Assembly: GCF_003252795.1 (NCBI RefSeq)
Contig: NZ_QEPQ01000003.1
Span: forward strand, 372,001-436,000
Source: Haemophilus parainfluenzae
GTDB lineage: Bacteria; Pseudomonadota; Gammaproteobacteria; Enterobacterales; Pasteurellaceae
Reading direction: 5' to 3'
DNA: 64,000 nucleotides
The notes beneath the pieces were generated by a model. The model had not been told where the DNA came from. It saw only the letters and a program-made list of their open reading frames with translations, and ran no database searches. Below, piece after piece: positions 36,882-46,455 of this stretch. Numbering within the stretch: the stretch's first letter is position 1; each line of letters starts with the position of its first letter. The position numbers and the translations under genes were made by a program.

Positions 36882-38027
36882 ATGAAGTATGCATTAATTA
36901 ACAGCGTAATCTACACGAAAAATGAAGTGTTAAGAGATTATGCAGTGGTTATTGAAGGGGAATATATTCAATCCGTTATTCCACAAAGCGAATTAGAAAG
37001 CGGGATTAAAACCATTGATTTAAAAGGTCATAATCTCACTGCAGGTTTTATTGATTTGCAATTAAATGGCTGTGGCGGCGTGATGTTTAACGATCAAACA
37101 AGCGTGGAAACATTAGAAATTATGCAAGCCACTAATTTGAAATCAGGCTGTACCAGTTTCTTACCAACGTTTATTACTGCACCAGATGAAGATATTAAAC
37201 GCGCAGTAAATATTATGCGTGAGTATTTGAATAAGTATAAAAATCAAGCGCTTGGCTTACACATTGAAGGCCCTTATTTAAGTCTTGAGAAAAAAGGCGT
37301 ACACCGCCCAGAATATATCCGTGAAGCGACGCCAGAGATGAAAGATTTCTTATGTGATAACGCGGATGTTATCACCAAACTGACCATTGCCGCTGAAAAC
37401 CCAACGGTGCAATATATTCCTGACTTTGTAAAAGCGGGGATTATCGTATCTATAGGTCATTCTAATGCGACTTATGAAGTAGCAAAAGCCGCCTTTCATA
37501 AAGGGGCAACCTTTGCGACACACTTGCATAATGCGATGTCACCGATCAGTTCAGGACGTGCGATGGGCGTAGTTGGCGCAGTGTTAGATTCCGATGTTTA
37601 CACGGGGATTATTGTAGATGGCGTGCATGTGAATTTTGGTAACGTTCGCTTAGATAAAAAAGCGAAAGGTGACAAACTTTGCATTGTAACCGATTCTCTT
37701 GCTGCTGCAGGTGCACCACCTGAATTGGAAACTTTCACTTTTGTAGGAAAACCAATTTATGTAAAAGAAGGTCGTTGCTACGATGCAAATGGTACGATTG
37801 CGGGTGCATCAATTACCATGATGGAATCTATTAAGAATGCTGTAGAGTATGTAGAAATTCCATTAGCGGAAGCAATTCGCATGAGTAACCTTTACCCAGC
37901 AAGAGCGATTGGCGTAGATGACCGTTTAGGCTCAGTTGAAGCTGGAAAAGTAGCAAACTTGGCGGTATTCACAAAAGATTATGATGTGATAGGTACCGTA
38001 TTGAATGGTGAATGGAAACCAAACTAA
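36882..38027 (+). CDS. nagA: N-acetylglucosamine-6-phosphate deacetylase NagA
   Basis: A 381-residue amidohydrolase converting GlcNAc-6-P to GlcN-6-P. The features GFIDLQLNGCGGVMFND, LGLHIEGPYLS, IGHSNATYE, THLHNAMS and TDSLAAAG supply the metal and catalytic residues. An ATG immediately upstream (36879) is too close to AGGAAGG, so I favour 36882. Last gene of the operon; terminator and uptake sequence follow. Confidence 0.95.
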   Translation: MKYALINSVIYTKNEVLRDYAVVIEGEYIQSVIPQSELESGIKTIDLKGHNLTAGFIDLQLNGCGGVMFNDQTSVETLEIMQATNLKSGCTSFLPTFITAPDEDIKRAVNIMREYLNKYKNQALGLHIEGPYLSLEKKGVHRPEYIREATPEMKDFLCDNADVITKLTIAAENPTVQYIPDFVKAGIIVSIGHSNATYEVAKAAFHKGATFATHLHNAMSPISSGRAMGVVGAVLDSDVYTGIIVDGVHVNFGNVRLDKKAKGDKLCIVTDSLAAAGAPPELETFTFVGKPIYVKEGRCYDANGTIAGASITMMESIKNAVEYVEIPLAEAIRMSNLYPARAIGVDDRLGSVEAGKVANLAVFTKDYDVIGTVLNGEWKPN

Positions 38028-38059
38028 AGTGCGGTCAAAAATAGCATTGTTTTAAACGT

Positions 38060-38092
38060 AATCCGATCCTTAAACCGATCGGATTATTTTTT
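38060..38092 (+). terminator. Terminator of the nan/nag operon
   Basis: AATCCGATC, eight-base loop, GATCGGATT then ATTTTTT. The T run overlaps the recF stop codon on the other strand. Confidence 0.88.
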
Positions 38093-39173
38093 ATGGTTGC
38101 AATTCGGTGATCTTACCGGTATCCACTTGGAATAATTTTCCTTTTCCCACTTGCATCTCTTTGAGCTGGCCTTGAGTGATGGCAGTAACAAAGACTTGAG
38201 ATCCACTTTGTTGCAAGCGTTCAGCTAGAAGCGCACGTTTATGTTGATCCAGCTCAGAGGCAAAGTCATCAATTAGAAAGATACAATGACGCTGTTTTTG
38301 AATCATTAAATGCTCCCCCTGGGCTAAACGTAGCGCACACATCAATAATTTTAATTGACCACGAGAGAGTACGTCTTCCACGGGGAGTCCATTGGCTTTA
38401 AAACGGAAATCGGCTTTTTGTGGACCAGAAACCGTATAGCCAATGGCTTTATCTCGCTCAAAGTTTTGCGCCAATAATTCACCATATTCTGTCTCTTTCT
38501 CCCAGCCTTGATGAAAGCTAACAGTAATCTCTAATTCAGGTAAAAATAACTGGCAGGTTTTTTCAATTTCTGGGCGTAAGGCCTCTGCGTATTCAGCGCG
38601 CCAATCACTCACTTGGTGGGCTAATTTAGCTAATTCAATGTCCCATATTTTTATTGCAGAATAAAGCTGATTTTGACTGAGTGCGGCATTTCGTTGTTTT
38701 AATAAACGGTTTAAGGCAACCCAAGAGGAATGGAAACTATTATGGTGGTGGAATAAGCCCCAATCTAAAAATGCACGTCGAAAACTTGGCCCACCGTTTA
38801 ATAGGGTAAGTCCTTCAGGCGTAATTAATTGCATGGGTAAAAGGTGAGCGAGATCGGCAATTTTATTGCCGTCTTCACCGTTTATTTTTGCAATAGTATT
38901 ACCTTGACGAAGTTTTTGTAAGCCGACAGACCATTGATGCTGACTTTCTTGAATTTGGCCAAAAAGCGTGAAATGAGGTTCGTCGTAAGAAATGATGCGA
39001 TTTGCGACCGCACTTTTAAAAGAGCGCCCATGCCCGAGATAAAAAATTGCTTCTAATAAGCTCGTTTTTCCGCTGCCGTTATTGCCGACTAAAAAGTTAA
39101 AGCCGTGATCAAATTCAAGATCCACGGCATTTAAATTTCTAAATTTTTCAACAATTAAGCGGGAAATGGCCAT
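38091..39173 (-). CDS. recF: DNA replication and repair protein RecF
   Basis: A 360-residue SMC-like ATPase that helps load RecA at gaps with RecO and RecR. Walker A is GNNGSGKTSLLEA (about residues 30-42), the signature motif LSRGQLKLLMCALRLAQ and Walker B CIFLIDDFASELD are near the C terminus. It is third in dnaA-dnaN-recF, 5 bases after dnaN. Confidence 0.96.
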   Translation of the reverse strand: MAISRLIVEKFRNLNAVDLEFDHGFNFLVGNNGSGKTSLLEAIFYLGHGRSFKSAVANRIISYDEPHFTLFGQIQESQHQWSVGLQKLRQGNTIAKINGEDGNKIADLAHLLPMQLITPEGLTLLNGGPSFRRAFLDWGLFHHHNSFHSSWVALNRLLKQRNAALSQNQLYSAIKIWDIELAKLAHQVSDWRAEYAEALRPEIEKTCQLFLPELEITVSFHQGWEKETEYGELLAQNFERDKAIGYTVSGPQKADFRFKANGLPVEDVLSRGQLKLLMCALRLAQGEHLMIQKQRHCIFLIDDFASELDQHKRALLAERLQQSGSQVFVTAITQGQLKEMQVGKGKLFQVDTGKITELQP

Positions 39174-39178
39174 TATTT

Positions 39179-40279
39179 CTAGAGGCGCATTGGCATAATG
39201 ACGTATTCTGCGCTTGCATCTTCGCTGTTTTCAATTAAGCAGCTTGATGATGCATCAGTGAGGCGAATACGTACTTGTTGGCATTTTAAGGCGTTTAATA
39301 CATCTAAAATGTAAGTCACATTAAAGCCCACTTCCATTTCTTCACCTTGATAATTCACATCCACGATTTCTTCTGCCACTTCGTGTTCAGGGTTAGATGC
39401 GGTAATTTTAAGTTGGTTTTCACTTAAGTTTAAACGCACACTACGTACACGTTCATTTGAAAGGATAGAAGCGCGTACAAAAGCTTGTTTTAAGGTTTCC
39501 CAGTTTCCTTCTACGATACGAGTTGCATTACGTGGTAATACACGACGGTAATCAGGGAAACGACCATCAATGAGTTTTGAGGTAAACACAATGTGGTTTA
39601 AGTGAATGCGAAGGTTATTCGTGCCGATTTGCAAACGAGCAAGTTCATCACTGCTTTCTAATAAGCGATTCAGTTCTAATACACCTTTACGTGGCAGAAT
39701 AACTGAATGGGTTTGCAGATCTTGCTCTAATTCGATTGTACAAACGGCAAGACGGTGACCGTCAGTTGCAACAGTGCGTAATAAATTACCTTCCGTTTCA
39801 AATTTCATGCCGTTTAAGAAATAGCGGGCATCCTGATTTGCCATTGAAAATTGAGTGGCTTCAATTAAACGACGCAAGGTGCTTTGCGGTAAGGCAAAAT
39901 CCACTTCAGATTGCCAATCCGTCAGATTTGGATATTCTTCAGCTGGTAGCGTAGTGAGATTAAATTTACTGCGACCCGATTCTACAATGGCGCGATCTTC
40001 TTCAAAGGTAACGGTAATTTCAAATTCATCGGATAATGTACGGCAAATATCCAAGAATTTTTTAGCCGGAATGGTGAAAGCACCATCTGCCGTTGACGAC
40101 GAAAGTTGAGTATAGCTAGAAAGCTCAACTTCAAGGTCTGTACCCGTAATCGTTAAACGGTTATCTTCAATTTGTAATAACACGTTATTTAATACAGGAA
40201 TATTCGGACGATTGCTCAATACGCCACAAACTTGCTGTAAGGGTTTTAATAGATTTTCTCTTGAAATGCTAAATTGCAT
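39179..40279 (-). CDS. dnaN: DNA polymerase III beta sliding clamp
   Basis: A 366-residue processivity clamp. Starts MQFSISRENLLKPL, contains RGVLELNRLL-type and DGRFPDYRRVLPRN blocks and ends AEYVIMPMRL, the conserved C terminus that forms part of the partner-binding cleft. Two adjacent ATGs exist (40282, 40279); AAGGAG is better spaced for the second. Downstream of dnaA by 10 bases. Confidence 0.97.
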   Translation of the reverse strand: MQFSISRENLLKPLQQVCGVLSNRPNIPVLNNVLLQIEDNRLTITGTDLEVELSSYTQLSSSTADGAFTIPAKKFLDICRTLSDEFEITVTFEEDRAIVESGRSKFNLTTLPAEEYPNLTDWQSEVDFALPQSTLRRLIEATQFSMANQDARYFLNGMKFETEGNLLRTVATDGHRLAVCTIELEQDLQTHSVILPRKGVLELNRLLESSDELARLQIGTNNLRIHLNHIVFTSKLIDGRFPDYRRVLPRNATRIVEGNWETLKQAFVRASILSNERVRSVRLNLSENQLKITASNPEHEVAEEIVDVNYQGEEMEVGFNVTYILDVLNALKCQQVRIRLTDASSSCLIENSEDASAEYVIMPMRL

Positions 40280-40289
40280 CATTGGCTCC

Positions 40290-41654
40290 TTATGCAGATA
40301 ATGTGCGAATTAAATTCGCCCAATCTTCTTGAATACTGCTGTCTTTTTCACGGAATTTTGGCACTTCACGGCAGGCATTTAAGACTGTCGTATGGTCGCG
40401 TTCAAAGGCACGACCAATTTCCGGTAAGCTTTTATTGGTTAATTCTTTTGCTAACGCCATCGCAACTTGGCGTGGGCGAGTGACTGACCTTGCTCTGCTT
40501 TTTGATTTTAGATCAGCCACTTTAATTCGATAGTATTCTGCCACGACTTTCTGAATATTTTCAATGGTTACCAAACGTTCTTGTAAGGCAAGAATATCTT
40601 TTAATGTGTCACGCACAAAATCAATATCAATGTGACCACCTTTGAAGTCTTTCATCGCTTTCACACGGTTTAAGGCACCTTCTAATTCACGAACATTGGT
40701 GCGTAAGCGTTGGGCAATAAAGAATGCCACTTCTTCTGGCAGCTCCATATTATGTTCTTCTGCTTTTTTCAGCAAAATCGCAACACGAGTTTCTAAATCA
40801 GGTGGCTCAATCGCAGTGGTTAAACCCCAGCCGAAACGAGATTTTAGGCGTTCTTCAATTTTCTCAATTTCTTTTGGATAGCGGTCAGAGGTCAAAATAA
40901 TTTGACGACCAGTTTCAAATAAACTATTGAAAATATGGAAAAACTCTTCTTGTGTTTTTTCTTTTTCGGCGAAGAATTGAATATCATCCACTAATAATGC
41001 ATCAAGAGAACGATAGAATTTTTTGAATTGATCCATTTTATTATCACGCATCGCTTTTACCATGTGCTGCATAAAATTATTAGCATGGATATAAAGCACT
41101 CTGGCATTCGGTTTATTCGCTAAAATGCCATTACCGATTGCGTGTAATAAGTGAGTTTTACCTAAACCTGTCCCCCCATATAAAAAGAATGGGTTTGCGG
41201 TTGGTTCACCAGGTGCAAGGGCAAGTTTTTGCCCCACTGCACGAGCAAGCTGGTTTGATTTACCTTCAACAAAGTTTTCAAATAAATGTTTACGATTTAG
41301 ATGTGATTCAAATTTAGTGGATGAATCAGATTCTTGGTGAAAACTCACCGCACTTTCTTGATGATTATTCGTTTGAATTGGGGCTTCAACTGCTTTTGGA
41401 GCTGGTTTTACCCCTTCTTTTACGATAATTTGTAAATTTGGATTTTTAGCAAGGGCTTGGCAAATTTGATGAATTTGGGCCAAGTAATGATTTTCTACCC
41501 AGCTTTTCACAAACATATTTGACGCATATAACACCACTTGATCTTGCGAGATGACATCCGCTTGTAATGGGCGTAACCACGTGCTGAGATCCATCGGGGA
41601 AACCTGATCTTGTAGTTGTGATAAGCAATCTTGCCATAGGGTAGAAAGGCTCAC
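40290..41654 (-). CDS. dnaA: Chromosomal replication initiator DnaA
   Basis: A 454-residue AAA+ initiator. Domain I is the first ~85 residues; the linker carries an uptake sequence (SAVSF). Walker A is [15 protein letters not shown], Walker [10 protein letters not shown], and the DNA-binding domain IV signature is [18 protein letters not shown]. It begins with ATG after AAGGATAAT. The gene lies divergent from rpmH as in many Gammaproteobacteria, but I see no cluster of DnaA boxes here, consistent with oriC lying elsewhere in Haemophilus. Confidence 0.97.
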   Translation of the reverse strand: MSLSTLWQDCLSQLQDQVSPMDLSTWLRPLQADVISQDQVVLYASNMFVKSWVENHYLAQIHQICQALAKNPNLQIIVKEGVKPAPKAVEAPIQTNNHQESAVSFHQESDSSTKFESHLNRKHLFENFVEGKSNQLARAVGQKLALAPGEPTANPFFLYGGTGLGKTHLLHAIGNGILANKPNARVLYIHANNFMQHMVKAMRDNKMDQFKKFYRSLDALLVDDIQFFAEKEKTQEEFFHIFNSLFETGRQIILTSDRYPKEIEKIEERLKSRFGWGLTTAIEPPDLETRVAILLKKAEEHNMELPEEVAFFIAQRLRTNVRELEGALNRVKAMKDFKGGHIDIDFVRDTLKDILALQERLVTIENIQKVVAEYYRIKVADLKSKSRARSVTRPRQVAMALAKELTNKSLPEIGRAFERDHTTVLNACREVPKFREKDSSIQEDWANLIRTLSA

Positions 41655-41693
41655 GATAAATTATCCTTATGTTATATGCGTATAAAATAAAAG

Positions 41694-41707
41694 CCGCAAA
41701 AGTGCGG
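41694..41707 (-). promoter_or_regulatory. Terminator-like hairpin in the dnaA leader
   Basis: On the minus strand CCGCA-CTTT-TGCGG is followed by CTTTTATTTT, about 40 bases before the dnaA start codon. One arm is part of an uptake sequence. It could attenuate dnaA transcription if the promoter lies upstream of it. Confidence 0.4.
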
Positions 41708-41785
41708 TAAAAAATCGAAGAGAATTTTACAATAATTTAGGCAAAAGATCTTCTGTTGGTCGTCAAAAAAAGACAAAAAGGTTGC

Positions 41786-41813
41786 TTGAGATTTTGTCCA
41801 AAATCCGTATAAT
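41786..41813 (+). promoter_or_regulatory. rpmH promoter, distal
   Basis: TTGAGA (41786-41791), 16-base spacer, perfect TATAAT (41808-41813). Confidence 0.6.
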
Positions 41814-41867
41814 CCCCACGATTTTAGAAGAAACGGAAGATTATTTCGGAATTTTCTCTTTTCTTAT

Positions 41868-41896
41868 TTGACGAAAGCCCAATTTATGATTAAAAT
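41868..41896 (+). promoter_or_regulatory. rpmH promoter, proximal
   Basis: TTGACG (41868-41873), 17-base spacer, TAAAAT (41891-41896); transcription would begin near 41903, 70 bases before rpmH. Confidence 0.65.
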
Positions 41897-41972
41897 TGCG
41901 GTCTATTTTTTATAACCCTTGTTGTGTTTTGAATATCAAAACAGTAAACCATTTTGATTTAGGTAGATTACA

Positions 41973-42107
41973 ATGAAACGTACATTTCAACCTTCTGTAT
42001 TAAAACGTAGCCGTACTCACGGTTTCCGTGCTCGTATGGCAACTAAAAACGGCCGTCAAGTTTTAGCTCGTCGTCGTGCTAAAGGTCGTAAGAGTTTATC
42101 TGCATAA
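41973..42107 (+). CDS. rpmH: 50S ribosomal protein L34
   Basis: A 44-residue, Arg/Lys-rich protein beginning [20 protein letters not shown] and ending KGRKSLSA, the canonical bL34. First gene of rpmH-rnpA-yidD-yidC. Start ATG follows AGGTAG. Confidence 0.98.
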
Positions 42108-42119
42108 TCACCGTTTTTA

Positions 42120-42488
42120 GTGATTAAGCTAAACTTCTCTCGGGAGTTACGATTGTTAACTCCCATTCAATTCAAAAATGTCTTCGAACAACCGTTTCGA
42201 GCAAGCACCCCTGAAATTACCATTCTCGCACGCAAAAATAATCTTGAGCATCCACGCTTAGGTTTAACTGTGGCTAAAAAACATCTTAAACGAGCGCACG
42301 ATCGTAATCGTATTAAACGTTTAGTTCGTGAAAGTTTTCGTTTATCCCAACATAATTTGCCCTCTTGTGACTTTGTCTTTGTGGCGAAACGTGGCATTGG
42401 TCAGCTTGATAATAAAACGTTTTTACAAACTTTGGATAAATTATGGGCACGTCACATTCGTTTGGCACAAAAATCCTCATCGCTTTAA
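42120..42488 (+). CDS. rnpA: Ribonuclease P protein component
   Basis: A 122-residue basic cofactor of RNase P for tRNA 5' processing. The RNA-binding signature [17 protein letters not shown] is near residues 59-75. The start is GTG at 42120 (residues [15 protein letters not shown]), 12 bases after the rpmH stop, matching the H. influenzae protein. The 3' end overlaps yidD by 46 bases in another frame. Confidence 0.95.
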   Translation: MIKLNFSRELRLLTPIQFKNVFEQPFRASTPEITILARKNNLEHPRLGLTVAKKHLKRAHDRNRIKRLVRESFRLSQHNLPSCDFVFVAKRGIGQLDNKTFLQTLDKLWARHIRLAQKSSSL

Positions 42489-42706
42489 TTAAGTTTTATC
42501 AAGTAGCGATTAGCCCTTTAATCGGGCCACGTTGTCGTTTTGTGCCAACCTGTTCTTGTTATGGTATTGAGGCGTTAAAAACACATGGATTGTTAAAAGG
42601 TAGTTGGCTTACGCTAAAACGTGTATTAAAATGTCACCCCTTAAGCGCCGGTGGATTCGATCCTGTTCCGCCGAAAAAGATTAATAATAACGATGAGAAA
42701 AAATAA
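42443..42706 (+). CDS. yidD: Membrane protein insertion efficiency factor YidD
   Basis: An 87-residue protein of the YidD family that assists YidC. The block [19 protein letters not shown] followed by [12 protein letters not shown] with three cysteines and the end [12 protein letters not shown] are diagnostic. It begins inside rnpA and ends on the first base of yidC, so translation of all three is coupled. Confidence 0.95.
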   Translation: MGTSHSFGTKILIALIKFYQVAISPLIGPRCRFVPTCSCYGIEALKTHGLLKGSWLTLKRVLKCHPLSAGGFDPVPPKKINNNDEKK

Positions 42707-44334
42707 TGGACTCAAGACGTAGCCTATTAGTGCTTGCACTACTCTTTATTTCTTTCCTTGTTTATCAGCAATGGCAACTTGATAAAAATCCACCTGTTCA
42801 ACAACAGACCACGGAACAAACAACAGCCGCCTCTTCTGATGTCCCGGCAAGTTCTTCTTCATCTGCTGAAGTAGTGGCAGATTCACAAACAAAAGGTCAA
42901 ATTATCACATTAGAAAATGATGTACTCCGTTTGAAAGTGGATACATTAGGTGGTGATGTAATCAGTTCTGAACTATTAAAATATGATGCGGAATTAGGTT
43001 CAAAAGAACCTTTCGTCTTGTTAAAAGATACAAACGAGCATGTTTACATTGCACAAAGCGGTTTAATTGGTAAAGACGGGATCGATACAAAAGCAGGTCG
43101 CGCGCAATATCAAGTTACGGGTGATAATTTCAAATTAGCAGAAGGTCAAAATGAACTTTCTGTGCCATTAACATTTGAAAAAGATGGTGTGACTTATCAT
43201 AAAATCTTTGTGTTAAAACGCGATAGCTACGATGTAGGGGTTAACTTTGAAATTGTGAACCAAAGTGGTAGCACAATTGAAGTTGAACCTTACGGCCAAT
43301 TAAAACACACATTAGTTGAAAGCAGCGGTAACGTGGCAATGCCTACTTATACCGGTGGTGCGTATTCTTCTTCAGAAACCAATTACAAAAAATACAGCTT
43401 CAGCGATATGAAAGACAAAAATCTTTCTATCGATACCAAAGCAGGTTGGGTTGCTATTTTACAACACTATTTCGTATCAGCTTGGATCCCAAATCAAGAT
43501 GTAAATAACCAACTTTATAGTATTACAGACAGCAAAAATAACGTTGCGTCTATTGGTTATCGTGGTCCAGTCGTTTCTATTCCAGCAGGTGCAACAGAGA
43601 CTATTACCAGCTCATTATGGACAGGTCCGAAATTACAAAACAAAATGGCTGAAGTGGCTAACCACTTAGACTTAACTGTTGATTATGGTTGGGCATGGTT
43701 TATCGCGAAACCATTATTCTGGTTATTAACGTTCATTCAAAGTATTGTATCTAACTGGGGTGTGGCAATTATTTGTGTCACCTTAGTGGTTAAAGCGATT
43801 TTATATCCGCTTACAAAAGCACAATACACTTCTATGGCGAAAATGCGTATGTTGCAACCAAAAATGCAAGAAATGCGTGAACGTTTTGGTGATGATCGCC
43901 AACGTATGAGCCAAGAAATGATGAAACTTTACAAAGAAGAAAAAGTAAATCCACTTGGCGGTTGCTTACCATTAATCCTCCAAATGCCAATTTTCATTGC
44001 ATTATACTGGACGTTTATGGAAGCGGTTGAGCTTCGCCATGCGCCATTCTTTGGTTGGATTCAAGATTTATCGGCACAAGACCCTTACTACATTCTCCCA
44101 ATCTTAATGGGCGGATCAATGTTCTTGTTACAAAAAATGTCACCGACACCAGTTGCCGATCCAATGCAACAAAAAGTGATGAACTTTATGCCGTTGATCT
44201 TCATGTTCTTCTTCCTCTGGTTCCCGGCAGGTCTAGTACTTTACTGGTTAGTGTCTAACTTAATCACTATAGTACAACAACAAATGATCTACCGTGGTTT
44301 AGAGAAAAAAGGGTTACATACCCGTAAAAAATAA
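42706..44334 (+). CDS. yidC: Membrane protein insertase YidC
   Basis: A 542-residue inner-membrane insertase (Oxa1 family). An N-terminal anchor (residues 5-20) is followed by a large periplasmic domain (about 60-330) and the conserved membrane core from [20 protein letters not shown], with [17 protein letters not shown] and a C-terminal basic tail KKGLHTRKK. It ends at a GC-rich terminator. Confidence 0.97.
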   Translation: MDSRRSLLVLALLFISFLVYQQWQLDKNPPVQQQTTEQTTAASSDVPASSSSSAEVVADSQTKGQIITLENDVLRLKVDTLGGDVISSELLKYDAELGSKEPFVLLKDTNEHVYIAQSGLIGKDGIDTKAGRAQYQVTGDNFKLAEGQNELSVPLTFEKDGVTYHKIFVLKRDSYDVGVNFEIVNQSGSTIEVEPYGQLKHTLVESSGNVAMPTYTGGAYSSSETNYKKYSFSDMKDKNLSIDTKAGWVAILQHYFVSAWIPNQDVNNQLYSITDSKNNVASIGYRGPVVSIPAGATETITSSLWTGPKLQNKMAEVANHLDLTVDYGWAWFIAKPLFWLLTFIQSIVSNWGVAIICVTLVVKAILYPLTKAQYTSMAKMRMLQPKMQEMRERFGDDRQRMSQEMMKLYKEEKVNPLGGCLPLILQMPIFIALYWTFMEAVELRHAPFFGWIQDLSAQDPYYILPILMGGSMFLLQKMSPTPVADPMQQKVMNFMPLIFMFFFLWFPAGLVLYWLVSNLITIVQQQMIYRGLEKKGLHTRKK

Positions 44335-44343
44335 CAGATAGAA

Positions 44344-44365
44344 GGCATCGAAAGATGCCTTTTTT
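44344..44365 (+). terminator. Terminator of rpmH-rnpA-yidD-yidC
   Basis: GGCATC, GAAA tetraloop, GATGCC and six T, inside a longer dyad GATAGAA...TTCTATC. Confidence 0.92.
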
Positions 44366-44461
44366 CTATCATTGATTGATATATAATCACATGGGCGTAT
44401 TAATGCGCCCTCTCATTTTTTTATCGCAGATAAAAGTGCGGTCAATTTTTAGTGAGTTTTT

Positions 44462-45820
44462 ATGAAAGAAACAATCGTCGCACAAGCGACAGCGCCTGGT
44501 CGTGGCGGTATTGGTATTTTGCGTGTATCAGGCCCAAAAGCGGTTGAGGTTGCACAAGCGGTACTAGGTAAATGTCCTAAACCACGAATGGCAGACTATT
44601 TACCTTTTAAAGATGCTGATGACACAGTTTTAGATCAAGGTATTGCGCTTTATTTTAAATCACCTAATTCCTTTACTGGTGAAGATGTATTGGAATTACA
44701 AGGCCATGGTGGACAAGTGGTATTAGATTTGTTGCTAAAACGAATCTTACAACTTGATGGCGTTCGTCTTGCACGTCCAGGTGAATTTTCTGAACAGGCT
44801 TTTTTAAACGATAAATTAGATTTAGCTCAAGCGGAAGCCATTGCTGATTTGATTGATGCGACTTCGGAGCAAGCTGCTCGTTCAGCATTAAAATCGCTAC
44901 AAGGTGAATTTTCTAATAAAGTGAATCAGTTGGTGGATTCCGTGATTTATCTGCGTACTTATGTGGAAGCATCAATTGATTTCCCTGATGAAGAAATTGA
45001 CTTTTTGGCAGATGGTAAAATCGAAGCAAAATTACGAGAAATTATCACTCAGCTTGATTTAGTCCGTAGCGAAGCAAAACAAGGCTCGATTTTACGTGAA
45101 GGAATGAAAGTGGTGATTGCCGGTCGTCCAAATGCAGGTAAATCAAGTTTACTGAATGCTTTAGCGGGCAGAGAAGCGGCTATTGTGACAGATATTGCAG
45201 GAACAACGCGCGATGTGTTGCGTGAGCATATTCATATTGATGGCATGCCTTTACATATTATTGATACCGCAGGGCTTCGTGAAGCGACAGATGAAGTTGA
45301 ACGTATCGGGATTTCGCGTGCCTGGACGGAGATTGAGCAAGCCGATCGTATTATCTTAATGTTAGACAGTAGCGATCCTGATAGCCAAAATATCGAAAAA
45401 GTGCGGTCAGAATTTTTATCAAAATTGCCAAATAATATGCCGGTGACTATCGTTCGTAATAAAGTAGATTTAAGCGGCGAGGCAGTTGGGCTAAAAGAAG
45501 AAAATGGAACAACGACCGTTTGTTTATCAGCCCAAACACACCAAGGCGTAGATTTGTTGCGTGAGCATTTAAAACAGGCGATGGGTTTCCAAACAGGGAT
45601 GGAAGGAGGTTTCTTAGCGCGCCGTCGTCATCTTGATGCCTTAGAAAAAGCAGCTGAACATTTACAAATTGGATTAGTCCAATTAACCGAGTTTCATGCA
45701 GGTGAATTATTGGCGGAAGAACTTCGTTTAGTTCAAGCTAATCTGAGTGAAATTACGGGACAATTTACCTCGGATGATTTGCTCGGTAATATTTTTAGTT
45801 CTTTCTGTATTGGAAAATAA
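44462..45820 (+). CDS. mnmE: tRNA modification GTPase MnmE
   Basis: A 452-residue GTPase that with MnmG installs the 5-carboxymethylaminomethyl group on wobble U34 of tRNAs. N-terminal folate-binding domain ([14 protein letters not shown]), G1 [15 protein letters not shown]2 GTTRD, G3 DTAGLR, G4 NKVD, and the C-terminal FCIGK whose Cys is conserved. Start ATG lies behind an uptake sequence at about 44433. Confidence 0.97.
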   Translation: MKETIVAQATAPGRGGIGILRVSGPKAVEVAQAVLGKCPKPRMADYLPFKDADDTVLDQGIALYFKSPNSFTGEDVLELQGHGGQVVLDLLLKRILQLDGVRLARPGEFSEQAFLNDKLDLAQAEAIADLIDATSEQAARSALKSLQGEFSNKVNQLVDSVIYLRTYVEASIDFPDEEIDFLADGKIEAKLREIITQLDLVRSEAKQGSILREGMKVVIAGRPNAGKSSLLNALAGREAAIVTDIAGTTRDVLREHIHIDGMPLHIIDTAGLREATDEVERIGISRAWTEIEQADRIILMLDSSDPDSQNIEKVRSEFLSKLPNNMPVTIVRNKVDLSGEAVGLKEENGTTTVCLSAQTHQGVDLLREHLKQAMGFQTGMEGGFLARRRHLDALEKAAEHLQIGLVQLTEFHAGELLAEELRLVQANLSEITGQFTSDDLLGNIFSSFCIGK

Positions 45821-45830
45821 ACGTTAGTTT

Positions 45831-46388
45831 ATGACTTTTCATATGTTGTGGGTCATTGCGCTTGGTCTCTCGATGGATGCCTTTGCCGTATCCATCTCTA
45901 AAGGCTTAGCAATGCGCGCTTTTCGATGGAAACAAGCATTGGCTATTGCATGCTGCTTTGGATTATTCCAAGGCATCATGCCTGCGATAGGCTATGTTGT
46001 CGGACTGCAATTTAGTCAGATGATTCAAAATTGGGACCACTGGATTGCCTTTGTTTTGCTTGCGTTCATCGGTGTGAATATGATTCGAGAAGGACTTAGC
46101 TCGGATTATGAACCCGCTCTCTCATTGATTAGTTTAAAACACTTGCTAACACCTGGCGTGGCAACGAGTATTGATGCATTAGCCGTCGGTGTTTCTTTTG
46201 CTTTTCTTTCCGTGGACATTTTATTGGCTGTCTTCATCATAGGTTTTACAACCTTTGCCATCTCTTTTATTGGAGTAAAGAGCGGTCATTTTTTAGGGAA
46301 AAAATTCAAAAGCAAAGCTGAGATTTTTGGCGGTTTAGTGTTATTAGTCATGGCTGTGAAAATCCTACACGAACATGGTGTTTTTTAA
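45831..46388 (+). CDS. mntP: Putative manganese efflux pump MntP
   Basis: A 185-residue membrane protein with six hydrophobic helices. The two MntP repeats carry GLSMDAFAVSISKG and GVATSIDALAVGVSFAF, whose Asp residues are needed for Mn2+ export in E. coli. No yybP-ykoY riboswitch can fit, because only 10 bases separate it from mnmE. A variant uptake sequence AAGAGCGGT occurs at 46278-46286. Confidence 0.93.
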   Translation: MTFHMLWVIALGLSMDAFAVSISKGLAMRAFRWKQALAIACCFGLFQGIMPAIGYVVGLQFSQMIQNWDHWIAFVLLAFIGVNMIREGLSSDYEPALSLISLKHLLTPGVATSIDALAVGVSFAFLSVDILLAVFIIGFTTFAISFIGVKSGHFLGKKFKSKAEIFGGLVLLVMAVKILHEHGVF

Positions 46389-46455
46389 GTGCGAATTTTC
46401 GCCTTTTAGATTATAATCTTACGAACTTTGTCTTTTTTAAAAGGGTAATAATTGA

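Larger units (their letters stand above)
41655..41972. other. Divergent intergenic region dnaA-rpmH
   Basis: 318 bases. It holds two rpmH promoters (41786-41813, 41868-41896), a hairpin built on an uptake sequence in the dnaA leader (41694-41707), and AT-rich sequence. I looked for TTATNCACA boxes and found no convincing one. A dnaA promoter could not be assigned with confidence. Confidence 0.65.

Noticed and set aside
41655-41972. Possible replication origin next to dnaA
   Set aside because: No cluster of TTATNCACA boxes and no AT-rich 13-mers in array; in Haemophilus the origin is known to lie away from dnaA.
45821-45830. Manganese riboswitch (yybP-ykoY) ahead of mntP
   Set aside because: Only ten bases separate mnmE and mntP, so there is no room unless it overlaps mnmE, and no such fold was seen.
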